This document shows, one piece after another, positions 15,142 through 23,595 of a DNA stretch of 64,000 bases. The DNA is from an uncultured Muribaculaceae bacterium (GTDB lineage Bacteria > Bacteroidota > Bacteroidia > Bacteroidales > Muribaculaceae), in contig CAJUIT010000018.1 in assembly GCA_910586565.1 (NCBI GenBank), positions 1 to 64,000 on the forward strand. The letters run 5' to 3'. The first letter of the stretch is position 1; each line of letters begins with the position of its first letter. Both the position numbers and the translations under genes were made by a program. The notes under the pieces were generated by a model. It was not told the DNA's origin, searched no databases, and saw nothing but the letters and a program-made list of their open reading frames with translations.

Positions 15142-16869
15142 ATGACAGGTAAATGGAATTATTTACCCCTGACACAAGAAGAGCAGAAAATCGAGACGGC
15201 ACTGGCACAGCGCTACGCGTCGTGCCCCCCTGTGAGCGAGCTGCTGGTGCAACGAGGCGTGACCTCGGTCGAGGAGGCGGAGCGGTTCTTTAATCCGCGC
15301 CTGAAAAACCTCCACGACCCCTTTCTGATGCCCGACATGGCCAAGGCGGTAGAACGCCTCAACCGTGCAATGGGCGCGAAAGAGAAAATCATGGTCTACG
15401 GCGACTACGACGTAGACGGCACCACGGCTGTTGCTTTGGTCTACAAGTACCTGAGCAACTTCTACTCCAACATCGATTTCTTTATCCCGACGCGTTATGA
15501 GGAGGGATATGGAATTTCGAGCGACATCATCGATGATTTTGCCGATCAGGGCGTAAAACTCGTCATCATCCTCGATTGCGGCATAAAAGCCAACGAGGAA
15601 ATCGCCCATGCCCGAGAGCATGGCATCGACTTCATAATCTGCGACCATCATGTTCCCGACGAGGAACTTCCCGAGGCCGTGGCAATCCTGAACCCCAAGA
15701 TGGAGGGTTCGCCCTATCCATGTCCCCATCTGTCGGGGTGTGGCGTGGGCTACAAACTCATGCAGGCGTTCTCAATGAGCAACGGCATTCCGCAAGCCGA
15801 GCTTGAGGGGATGCTCGACCTCGTGGCCGTGTCGATTGCAGCCGACATCGTGCCGATGGTCGACGAGAACCGCATCATGGCATACTATGGCCTGCGCAGG
15901 CTCAACACCAACCCCAACATGGGATTGCGCGCGATTATCCGCATCTGCAACCTTGCCAACCGTGAAATCACAATCTCCGACGTGATTTTCAAAATCGGCC
16001 CGCGCATCAATGCGTCGGGACGCATGCAGAGCGGCCGCGAAGCTGTTGAGCTGCTGGTTGCACGCGACATCGCCGATGCCTACGAACGCGCCAAGAACAT
16101 CGACCAGTACAACAAAGACCGCAAGGAACTCGACAAACGCATCACCGACGAAGCCAACGTGATTCTGTCGCAACGCCGTGAAAGTGAGGCCGACCGCAAA
16201 TCTATTGTAATCTTCAACAAAGATTGGCACAAGGGGATCATAGGCATTGTGGCATCGCGTCTCACCGAGCTCTACTACAAGCCGTCGGTTGTGCTCACGC
16301 TGGCCAACGGACTCGCCACCGGCTCATCGCGCTCGGTTCAGGGTTTCGACATCTACAGCGCCGTTGAATCAACCCGCGACCTGTTGGAGAATTTCGGCGG
16401 CCACACCTACGCCGTAGGGCTGTCGCTGAAGGAGGAGAATATCCCCGAATTCACACGCCGGTTCGAGCAGTATGTTGCCGACAACATCCTCCCCTCGCAA
16501 CTGCGCCCGCAGTTCGACATCGACGCTTTCCTCACATTCTCCGAACTCTCCAACGAATTCATCGCAACCCTGCGCCGATTCAACCCGTTCGGGCCCGGCA
16601 ATCAGAAACCGGTGTTCTGCACCCGCAATGTGATGGATTTCGGCACGAGCAAGCTTGTGGGGCGTCAGCTGGAGCACATAAAGCTCGAACTTGTCGACGA
16701 CACTTCGGGAAAGGTTATCAACGGCATCGCCTTCAACAAGGCCGAGCTGTTCGACCGCATTCATGCCGGAGCCCGTTTCGACATCTGCTACACCATCGAG
16801 GATAACAAACACCAGGGTTCATCCAACTCAATCCAGCTTCAAATCAAGGAAATCAAAATCCGCGACTGA
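15142..16869 (+). CDS. recJ: Single-stranded-DNA-specific exonuclease RecJ
   Basis: A 575-residue 5'-3' ssDNA exonuclease of the DHH phosphoesterase family, acting in recombination and mismatch repair. Metal-binding motifs are intact: VYGDYDVDGTTAVAL (about residue 91), ILDCGIKANEEI, the DHH triad (FIICDHHVPDEELP) and the SGCGVGYKLMQAF segment. The DHHA1 domain follows with SSRSVQGFDIYSAV and FGGHTYAVGLSL, and an OB-like C-terminal domain closes the chain. Length is typical. The start ATG follows the end of a non-coding frame; recQ follows 57 bases downstream, so the two repair genes are probably one operon. Confidence 0.97.
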   Translation: MTGKWNYLPLTQEEQKIETALAQRYASCPPVSELLVQRGVTSVEEAERFFNPRLKNLHDPFLMPDMAKAVERLNRAMGAKEKIMVYGDYDVDGTTAVALVYKYLSNFYSNIDFFIPTRYEEGYGISSDIIDDFADQGVKLVIILDCGIKANEEIAHAREHGIDFIICDHHVPDEELPEAVAILNPKMEGSPYPCPHLSGCGVGYKLMQAFSMSNGIPQAELEGMLDLVAVSIAADIVPMVDENRIMAYYGLRRLNTNPNMGLRAIIRICNLANREITISDVIFKIGPRINASGRMQSGREAVELLVARDIADAYERAKNIDQYNKDRKELDKRITDEANVILSQRRESEADRKSIVIFNKDWHKGIIGIVASRLTELYYKPSVVLTLANGLATGSSRSVQGFDIYSAVESTRDLLENFGGHTYAVGLSLKEENIPEFTRRFEQYVADNILPSQLRPQFDIDAFLTFSELSNEFIATLRRFNPFGPGNQKPVFCTRNVMDFGTSKLVGRQLEHIKLELVDDTSGKVINGIAFNKAELFDRIHAGARFDICYTIEDNKHQGSSNSIQLQIKEIKIRD

Positions 16870-16926
16870 AGCCGGGGGGAGCATGCCTAAGGCTAAATCC
16901 ACATCCCATCCACACGCTCTCCATCT

Positions 16927-18870
16927 GTGACGGCAAGCCAATCAACCCAATGCAACATAACCCCTGAGGAGGTGCTTAAGCGCCATTGGGGCTATGATTC
17001 GTTTCGTCCCCTGCAGGCCGACATCATAGGGTCGGTGCTCGCCGGGAACGACACGCTCGGACTTATGGCCACAGGTGGGGGAAAATCGCTCACCTTTCAG
17101 GTGCCGGCGCTGATGCTCGACGGAGTGACGGTGGTTATCACGCCGCTAATTTCCCTGATGAAAGACCAGGTTGACAACCTTGCCTCCCACGGCATAAAGG
17201 CATATTTCCTCCACAACGCGCTCACACGCCGGGAAAGCCGACTCGCCCTCGACAAATGCCGGCTCGGAAAGGCCCGGTTGCTCTATCTCTCGCCCGAAAA
17301 ACTGCAGGGTAAAAACTTCATCGCCGAGCTCAGGGAACTCCCCGTGAAACTCATTGTGGTTGACGAGGCCCACTGCATCTCGCAATGGGGCTACGACTTC
17401 CGCCCGGCCTATCTGCGCATCGCATCCCTGCGCGAGCTATTTCCGCAGGCGCCGGTGCTCGCCCTCACGGCATCGGCAACTCCCGAAGTTGTGGCCGACA
17501 TACGCACACAGCTGCGCTTCCGTCCCGGGGCTTCCACCTTCCGCCTGAGCTTCGACCGCAAAAACATCTCCTACATAGCACGCAACTGCGATTTCAAGGA
17601 GGAGCAACTGGTTCACATCCTGCGGCGCGTTGACGGCTGCGGCATCGTGTATGTGCGGTCGCGCAAACGCACCAAAGTTATCGCCGACATTCTGCGGCAG
17701 GCAGGAATCAGCGCCGGCCACTATCATGCCGGACTGTCGGCCGAGGAGAAAAGCCAACGCCAGAATGAATGGAAGGCGGGCGACACCCGAATCATGGTTG
17801 CCACCACGGCCTTCGGGATGGGTATCGACAAACCCGATGTCAGAATAGTGATTCACTTCGACCCGCCATCGTCGCTTGAGGAATACTATCAGGAGGCCGG
17901 GCGCGCTGGGCGCGACGGACTCCCCTCCTTTGCCGTCTCCCTGGTGTCGCCGCGTCATGACAAAGCCACCCTTACACGCCGTCTCAACGACACGTTCCCA
18001 ACAAAGGAGTTCATGCGTGAAACCTACAACCGGCTGTGCGTGTTTCTCAACGTTGCAATGGGTGAGGGTTTCGAGCAGGTGTTTGAGTTCAACCCCGGGG
18101 CATTCTGCATGCGGTTCAAGCAACAACCCGTGCCTACCGACAGCGCGTTGAAGCTCCTGTCGCGCGCAGGCTACATCGAATATATCGAGGAGATTGCCAC
18201 ACGCTCCCGCCTTATGGTGGTGATGAACCGCCACGAGCTCTACAATCTGCAGCTCGATGCCGAGTGCGACCGCGTGTTTCAGGCCGTGCTGCGAAAATAC
18301 ACCGGCATTTTCGCCGACTACGAGCATATCGACGAGTCACTGCTCGCTTCCACACTCTCGCTCACGGAGAACACCGTTTATGAGAATCTGCTCAAACTGT
18401 CGCGCATGCATGTGATTCACTACGTGCCCCGCCGAAGCACCCCCTACGTGATGTTCACACGCTCACGCGAGCCCGAACGCGACCTCATTTTCCCCCGCGA
18501 GGTCTACGAATTCCGCCGTGCCCAGATGGAACGCCGCATTGATGCGATGAAAAACTTTCTTTTCAGCGACTCAGATTGCCGGGTTAACACCATGTTGCGC
18601 TACTTCGGCGAAACACCGGCAGAAACCTGCGGCAAATGCGACGTGTGCCGCAACGCCTCCGGCAAACGCACACCATCCCCGGTTCACACCCCAACAGCGG
18701 CAACAATTCTCTATGCCCTTTCGCATCATCCTGCCGGAATCACAGCCAACGACCTCGCCCTCTATCTGGGAGTGGAAACCGATGCCGTCACAACCTTGTT
18801 GCGCGCAATGCTCGACGAAGGCACCGTGAGCCGCGACCCGCTCACCAGCATAATAAAATCAGCCCGCTGA
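16927..18870 (+). CDS. recQ: ATP-dependent DNA helicase RecQ
   Basis: A 647-residue superfamily-2 3'-5' helicase. Seen: the N-terminal aromatic/Gln region (HWGYDSFRPLQADII), Walker A (ATGGGKSLTFQVPAL), DEAH box (VVDEAHCISQWGYDFRPAYL), motif III (LTASATPEVV), motif VI (YYQEAGRAGRDG) and the RecQ-Ct zinc site (CGKCDVC plus a distal Cys). The C-terminus ends in a winged-helix-like segment (AGITANDLALYLGVETDAVTTLLRAML); I see no clear HRDC domain. The start is GTG, as no in-frame ATG lies close by. Probably co-transcribed with recJ. Confidence 0.96.
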   Translation: MTASQSTQCNITPEEVLKRHWGYDSFRPLQADIIGSVLAGNDTLGLMATGGGKSLTFQVPALMLDGVTVVITPLISLMKDQVDNLASHGIKAYFLHNALTRRESRLALDKCRLGKARLLYLSPEKLQGKNFIAELRELPVKLIVVDEAHCISQWGYDFRPAYLRIASLRELFPQAPVLALTASATPEVVADIRTQLRFRPGASTFRLSFDRKNISYIARNCDFKEEQLVHILRRVDGCGIVYVRSRKRTKVIADILRQAGISAGHYHAGLSAEEKSQRQNEWKAGDTRIMVATTAFGMGIDKPDVRIVIHFDPPSSLEEYYQEAGRAGRDGLPSFAVSLVSPRHDKATLTRRLNDTFPTKEFMRETYNRLCVFLNVAMGEGFEQVFEFNPGAFCMRFKQQPVPTDSALKLLSRAGYIEYIEEIATRSRLMVVMNRHELYNLQLDAECDRVFQAVLRKYTGIFADYEHIDESLLASTLSLTENTVYENLLKLSRMHVIHYVPRRSTPYVMFTRSREPERDLIFPREVYEFRRAQMERRIDAMKNFLFSDSDCRVNTMLRYFGETPAETCGKCDVCRNASGKRTPSPVHTPTAATILYALSHHPAGITANDLALYLGVETDAVTTLLRAMLDEGTVSRDPLTSIIKSAR

Positions 18871-18936
18871 CCCACCACACACACGGCTCAAACCGCCCCC
18901 GTTAAACACAATTTAAGCTCTTTTAGCGCTATTGCC

Positions 18937-19262
18937 CCCAACGCAAAGCGCTTTGCTTTGTTATAGTAGTAAACAACAACGAAACGGAGCGTTGCAAGAG
19001 GCTTTCAAAGGCCGCTGCTCCGAATCGTTAGCGAAGAACATAAAACATAAAGAGATTAGATAGAACGTTTTCACATCGGGTGGAGCTGAGGAACCGCCAA
19101 CAGCTTCGTGCAAGCCTGCGGCGATGTCTCCACCTCGTTAATTCAAACATCCCTCGTCCTTTTTATCGAGTAGTGATACTGGATACTGAGGCTCTCATAA
19201 ATAAATAGTTGAAACGTGAAGGAGGAGCCGAACCTGTGGTTTAGCTCCTCCTTTTATTTTTA
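18937..19262 (+). ncRNA. Candidate structured small RNA downstream of recQ
   Basis: No coding frame is supported, but three stem-loops are clear: CGGAGC (18985-18990) with GCTCCG (19017-19022); GGTGGAG (19079-19085) with CTCCACC (19128-19134), enclosing GCTG/CAGC; and a terminator GGAGGAGC (19221-19228) with GCTCCTCC (19244-19251), with an inner AACC/GGTT, ended by TTTTATTTTT. A 14-bp palindrome GCAAAGCGCTTTGC (18942-18955) lies at the 5' side. Size (about 250-320 nt) and isolation suggest a trans-acting RNA, conceivably of the 6S or Bacteroidales-1 type. I cannot match a consensus, and the 5' end and promoter are not clear. Confidence 0.5.
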
Positions 19263-19263
19263 C

Positions 19264-19404
19264 GAGGGTGTGTCATAACGGCTCGTCCGGGTCGTCGCTT
19301 GCGGGATTCGGTCTCGGTCACGTACTTCAGTACGCTCCCATCGACCTCACCCACAAGCTCCTACCGGCCAAACCATTCTGACAGCACCCTCACCATCCGG
19401 ATTA
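19264..19404 (+). repeat. Dispersed inverted-repeat element, full-length copy A
   Basis: A 128-bp core (19264-19391) has imperfect terminal inverted repeats: GAGGGTGTGTCATAACGG on the left, and CATTCTGACAGCACCCTC on the right, whose complement reads GAGGGTGCTGTCAGAATG. It also has a central stem CGTACTtcAGTACG. The homology with copy C (43.5 kb) continues past the right arm through CCATCCGGATT. It follows the terminator of the candidate RNA. No coding capacity. Confidence 0.8.
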
Positions 19405-19471
19405 AAGTGCCAAAATTTAATATTTGACACAGACTCACATATCATGTCGTCGCTTCCCGGGGAAGTGGATG

Positions 19472-20062
19472 TTATTTGAGTCCGTCGGGATATTCCTTGA
19501 GGTAGAGTTCGCACGCAGCCGCAAGTTCCTCATACCATTCAGTGCCGAAACGTTCGATAAGCGGACCGCGCAGAAACTGGTACAATCTTATCCCCTTCTT
19601 CCGACCGAGCACTTCGGCATCACGGCAAATTTTCCACCGGTGATAGTTCACTGCCGTAAAACCGGCATATTCTTTCAGACGCACCGGATAAAGGGCACAT
19701 GAAGCGGGTTTGCGGAAAGCTGTCTTCCCCTCGCGATGCGCTTTTTCGAGAGCGCAGAGGCATATTCCGCCCGGGGCATAGCAGGTGAAAGCACAGTTAC
19801 GGCCGTCGAGAATGGTTGTCACCCGGTCACCCTCCTCGTCGATATACGACACCCCGTTCTCCCTCACCTCAGCCACAGCGCGCGGCATCATTTCAGGCTC
19901 GACAACGGGAAGCGCCTTTTCAATCTCGGCGACCTCGGCCTCAGTGACCGGTGCCCCGGCATCACCTTCGATGCAACATGCTCCGAGACATTTTTCAAGG
20001 TCGCAGCAGAAAAACTGCTCGGCCATATCGAGTGTGACGAGTGTATCTTTTATCTGAAACAT
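19472..20062 (-). CDS. DUF3109 family cysteine-rich protein
   Basis: A 196-residue protein of the DUF3109 family, function unknown. Conserved Cys residues lie in FFCCDLEKCLGACC (about 18-31), CAFTCYAPGGICLCALE (about 89-105), ASCALYP and WKICRD; their number and spacing suggest metal or Fe-S cluster binding, as in the related YkgJ/CxxCxxCC-type families. No signal peptide, so probably cytoplasmic. It lies 18 bases downstream of the MscS-type gene on the same strand and may share its transcript. The gap to its right-hand end (18871-19471) holds the candidate RNA and repeat copy A. Confidence 0.85.
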   Translation of the reverse strand: MFQIKDTLVTLDMAEQFFCCDLEKCLGACCIEGDAGAPVTEAEVAEIEKALPVVEPEMMPRAVAEVRENGVSYIDEEGDRVTTILDGRNCAFTCYAPGGICLCALEKAHREGKTAFRKPASCALYPVRLKEYAGFTAVNYHRWKICRDAEVLGRKKGIRLYQFLRGPLIERFGTEWYEELAAACELYLKEYPDGLK

Positions 20063-20080
20063 AGCAAATTCAGCGGCAAA

Positions 20081-21235
20081 TCAATTTATTTTAGGCAAAT
20101 GCACATCGAGCTGCGGGAATGGGAAATTTATGCCGTGCTTCGGCAGCTCGTTGTAGAAGCGTTCGTTATAATAGTAAAACACCGCCCAGTAGTCGGCAGT
20201 GCGGGTCCATGCCCTCACAGTAAGATCAACACTCGACCCTGCCAGCTCACCCACAAACACCTTGGGGTCGTAATCGGGCTTGGGCAACAACGCGGCCAAT
20301 TGTGCGTCGCGGTTTTCCTCCCATTTTGCAATAGCCCCTTTGGCAGCCCGGTGACGGCGCAGAAGCTTATCCCAGAAGGTGCGACGGTAGGGTTTGTCGG
20401 CTTCAGCATCAAATGCCGGCTCTGCAGTAGCTGTGCCGGCTGCCTCATCGGCAGTCGTCCCGTCGCCTGTCACTTCAGTGCTCTCATGAGTCACGATGCC
20501 GGGCATAACCCGCTCATCGGCATCGAACATTTCAAGGATGGCAGCGCGGGCGGCATCCACATCGTCGCCGTAGGAGATGGAAACCGTCCACGACACACGG
20601 CGGTAGTCCTCACGGGTCCAGTTGTTGACGCTTCCGGTTGACAGCCCGCCATTGGGAATAGAAATCGACTTGTTATCGGGTGTGGTTATGACCGTGAAGA
20701 AAATCTGAATCTCCTTAACCGTGCCCGCATAACCCTGCGCCTCGATATAATCGCCAATTTTATAGGGCTTGAGCAAGAGGATAAGCACACCCCCCGCGAA
20801 ATTCTGCAGGGTGCCGCTCAGGGCCATACCGATGGCAACGCCGGCCGATGCAAAGAGCGCGAGGAACGAGGTGGTTTCGATGCCGAGAATACCTATCACC
20901 GTCACTATCAATATGAAATAAAGCACCATATTGATGAGACTGAGCACAAACGTGCTCAACGAGCGGTCGATCTCACGCTTTATGAAAATCGACGATACCA
21001 GGCGGTAGATTTTGCGGATTACAAAGCGGCCGACGTAGAACACCACAATGGCAATGGCCACATTGATGGCGAACTTCACGGCCGAGTCGGCCAAACGGTT
21101 CAGCAAATCCTCCAGCGACAGTGACTTAAGCATAGCCACATCGCCCGCGATTTTGCCTACCCCTTTGGCAACGGCATCGTCGGAGGGTTCCGACTGAATC
21201 AGCAGCGATTGAATATTGAGGAAATTAATCAGCAT
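20081..21235 (-). CDS. MscS family mechanosensitive channel with cytoplasmic insertion
   Basis: A 384-residue small-conductance mechanosensitive channel, which would release solutes on osmotic downshock. Membrane helices are predicted at about 54-76, 96-118 and 122-152. The third is the pore helix (FASAGVAIGMALSGTLQNFAGGVLILLLKPYKIGDYIE), a classic MscS motif; the beta domain follows (GTVKEIQIFFTVITTPDNKSISIPNGGL). Odd point: between ERVMPG (about 246) and DPKVFVGELAGSSVDL (about 323) there is a roughly 75-residue insertion, Thr/Ala/Glu-rich and then basic, absent from typical MscS. The alpha/beta domain resumes with RAWTRTADYWAVFYYYNE. An N-terminal segment of about 50 residues precedes the first helix. 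Confidence 0.92.
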   Translation of the reverse strand: MLINFLNIQSLLIQSEPSDDAVAKGVGKIAGDVAMLKSLSLEDLLNRLADSAVKFAINVAIAIVVFYVGRFVIRKIYRLVSSIFIKREIDRSLSTFVLSLINMVLYFILIVTVIGILGIETTSFLALFASAGVAIGMALSGTLQNFAGGVLILLLKPYKIGDYIEAQGYAGTVKEIQIFFTVITTPDNKSISIPNGGLSTGSVNNWTREDYRRVSWTVSISYGDDVDAARAAILEMFDADERVMPGIVTHESTEVTGDGTTADEAAGTATAEPAFDAEADKPYRRTFWDKLLRRHRAAKGAIAKWEENRDAQLAALLPKPDYDPKVFVGELAGSSVDLTVRAWTRTADYWAVFYYYNERFYNELPKHGINFPFPQLDVHLPKIN

Positions 21236-21271
21236 ATTGCAGTATTAAAAAATTGAGGCTCAAACAGAAGG

Positions 21272-22507
21272 TTAAAACAGGGTTGAAACAACATCGTTCC
21301 ACCACTTCAGATTGCTGTAGTTATTGGTCGCGGCACCCTGCGCACTCCTTAATATATAAGCAGTCATGCCGCAGTGCCTGTTGATTTTCACCTCGTAGGC
21401 AGCCGAGTTGTAGGCATCGCGCTGCCAGAGCCACGGGGTAGCGGCACGATAAATCACACAGTTGTCTATCGCCTGCGAGGCTGCGGTGTAGGCTGCCGAT
21501 GCCTCGGGAGTTCCCGCCGCCTGTGCAAGCGCTTCAAGATAGTTGTCGAGATCGTAGAAGTCTCCGTAATAGGAATCGCGCGACGAGACATATTGCTGAA
21601 TGCCGGCTGTTGACGTCAGCACAGGGTGCATGGCAAAAAGCTTGCGCACAGCCTCGGCAAGCTCGGTAAGGGCCGAGGTGTCAATAACCGACATTGTACA
21701 AGTGCGGGCATTTCCGGTAAGCGCGTCATAGGAGTTGAATGTGGCTTGCGCCGCGCCGGCAACATCGGCTTCATCCTGCATGAGATGCGGAAGCGTCAAA
21801 TCGTAAGGCATTCCGTCGGCAGGGAGCTCCGAAACCGAAGCCACCACAACCGGGGTCACATCGCGGAGCTCATAGAAAACCTCCACGCCCCCCATGAAAC
21901 AGCAGTCGAAGTAAACAAAATCGAAATTCTCACCCTCCAGCACCCGCGCAAGGGTTGTCACATTCATGCTTCTGCCGCGGTCTTCACCGAAGGCGCGTTT
22001 TGGCGAAGATTCGTCGATGCCGTGTTCCAGCCATCCGCTTGCATGGCTCCACAGCACGATGCCGTAATGAGCCGCCGGCGCAAATTCGCGGCAGTCGGCA
22101 ATAACAGTTTTCATCGAGGCCGACTCAACCGCCGAAAATGAGGATGTGTAGCTCTTGAGCGTTTCAATTCCCGAAGCTGTGACCTCTTTCAGAGCCGGAA
22201 CGCCATTTTGCGGAGAATGGAACAACAGCAACCTGTTGGAGCCGAAACAGCCGCTTTTGGCCGCACGCTGCATCTCCTCAATATCGGCTGTATCGAAATC
22301 GTAAGTGCCCAGCGAATTGCGCGCCACCATGTAAACGAGCACCGTGCGCCCCGCTTCATCACCATCCTCCACCGGGCAAATCACCGGTTTCTGTGGCTCG
22401 GGGTCGGGAGTGGGGTCGTCATCGTTGGAGCATGCCGCCAGAAACACCGGCAGGCACATGAGCAACATTCGCAAATATTTTCTTGATTCAGAGAAGAGAG
22501 TTTTCAT
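21272..22507 (-). CDS. Clostripain-family (C11) cysteine peptidase lipoprotein
   Basis: A 411-residue surface or periplasmic lipoprotein: an N-terminal hydrophobic stretch ends in LPVFLAAC (lipid Cys26), followed by an acidic Pro/Asp/Glu linker (SNDDDPTPDPEPQKP) of the kind that can mark surface export in Bacteroidetes. The caspase-like C11 fold is supported by TVLVYMVARNSLG, the catalytic His in HYGIVLWSHASGW (about 155) and the Cys in FDFVYFDCCFMGGVE (about 202-203). Clostripain-type enzymes cleave after Arg/Lys and often self-process; the specificity here is unproven. It lies 36 bases upstream of the MscS gene on the same strand. Confidence 0.9.
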   Translation of the reverse strand: MKTLFSESRKYLRMLLMCLPVFLAACSNDDDPTPDPEPQKPVICPVEDGDEAGRTVLVYMVARNSLGTYDFDTADIEEMQRAAKSGCFGSNRLLLFHSPQNGVPALKEVTASGIETLKSYTSSFSAVESASMKTVIADCREFAPAAHYGIVLWSHASGWLEHGIDESSPKRAFGEDRGRSMNVTTLARVLEGENFDFVYFDCCFMGGVEVFYELRDVTPVVVASVSELPADGMPYDLTLPHLMQDEADVAGAAQATFNSYDALTGNARTCTMSVIDTSALTELAEAVRKLFAMHPVLTSTAGIQQYVSSRDSYYGDFYDLDNYLEALAQAAGTPEASAAYTAASQAIDNCVIYRAATPWLWQRDAYNSAAYEVKINRHCGMTAYILRSAQGAATNNYSNLKWWNDVVSTLF

Positions 22508-22575
22508 AATTTGTATTCATTTAATTTGACCAGCTACTTAAAAGGCTAATCACATTAAGATTGAGAGTGGGGCTT

Positions 22576-23517
22576 TTATCGCTCGGCACGCATCGGATTT
22601 GAGAGGAAATCGGCATAGGAAAGGCGCAATCCCTCCTCCAGTTCAGTTTTATAGCACCATCCCAATTCGCGGCTTTTCGACACATCGAGAAGTTTGCGCG
22701 GAGTGCCGTTTGGCTTGGAAGTGTCCCACTTTATTTCCCCCTCATATCCCACAACCTTTGCCACAAGCTCGGTGAGTTGTTTTATCGACAGTTCCTTGCC
22801 TGTGCCGGCATTGACCGTTTCATTCCCCGAATAGTTATTCATCAGGAACACACAGAGATTGGCGAGATCGTCGACATAAAGAAACTCTCTGAGCGGACTC
22901 CCGTCGCCCCAGCAAACCACACTTGGCGCCCCTTCAATTTTCGCCTCATGGAACCGGCGGATAAGCGCCGGCACCACATGCGAATGTGTGGGGTGATAGT
23001 TGTCATTAGGGCCATAAAGGTTGGTAGGCATAACACTGATGAAATCAGTGCCATACTGCCGGTTGAGGAACTCGCAATATTTCAGACCTGAAATTTTCGC
23101 GAGCGCGTAGGCCTCGTTGGTCTTTTCAAGTTCGGAGGTGAGGAGGCAACTTTCCTTCATGGGCTGAGGAGCCATGCGCGGATAGATGCACGACGAGCCG
23201 AGAAACTGAAGCTTGCGGCAACCGTTTTTCCATGCCGAATGAATCACGTTCATCTCCAGAATCATGTTGTCGTACATGAAATCGGCCAACGCCGAGGCAT
23301 TTGCCACAATGCCCCCTACTTTTGCAGCGGCAAGAAACACATATTCGGGTTTCTCCTCGGCAAAAAAGCGCTCCACCTCATCCTGACGGCAGAGATCAAG
23401 TTCGGCGTGGGTGCGGGTCACAATGTTGGCATAACCCTGCCGGGCCAGTTCGCGCATTATCGCTGAACCCACCATACCGCGGTGCCCCGCCACATATATC
23501 TTAGCTTCCTTTTCCAT
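22576..23517 (-). CDS. fcl: GDP-L-fucose synthase
   Basis: A 313-residue short-chain dehydrogenase/reductase (epimerase-reductase) that converts GDP-4-keto-6-deoxymannose to GDP-fucose with NADPH. The Rossmann motif is GHRGMVGSAI (residues about 12-21). The catalytic Ser-Tyr-Lys set appears as FLGSSCIYP and YALAKISGLKYCE, and the family motif MPTNLYGPNDNYH is intact. Length is normal. It lies downstream of gmd on the same strand, so the two make the GDP-fucose pathway used for capsule, LPS or protein fucosylation. The 78 bases between them hold a repeat tract. Confidence 0.97.
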   Translation of the reverse strand: MEKEAKIYVAGHRGMVGSAIMRELARQGYANIVTRTHAELDLCRQDEVERFFAEEKPEYVFLAAAKVGGIVANASALADFMYDNMILEMNVIHSAWKNGCRKLQFLGSSCIYPRMAPQPMKESCLLTSELEKTNEAYALAKISGLKYCEFLNRQYGTDFISVMPTNLYGPNDNYHPTHSHVVPALIRRFHEAKIEGAPSVVCWGDGSPLREFLYVDDLANLCVFLMNNYSGNETVNAGTGKELSIKQLTELVAKVVGYEGEIKWDTSKPNGTPRKLLDVSKSRELGWCYKTELEEGLRLSYADFLSNPMRAER

Positions 23518-23518
23518 T

Positions 23519-23595
23519 TACCTTCTGACTTCTAAAGCCCAATGTCTTTCTTCTGACTTATAATGTCTGACTTCTGATTTCTGACTTCTAATGTC
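23519..23595 (-). repeat. AGAAGTCAG repeat tract between gmd and fcl (third copy)
   Basis: On the minus strand the gap between gmd and fcl reads as degenerate AGAAGTCAG / AAATCAG / AGACATTA units, the same motif as at 5.98 and 10.43 kb. Here the purine strand is the mRNA strand. Confidence 0.8.
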
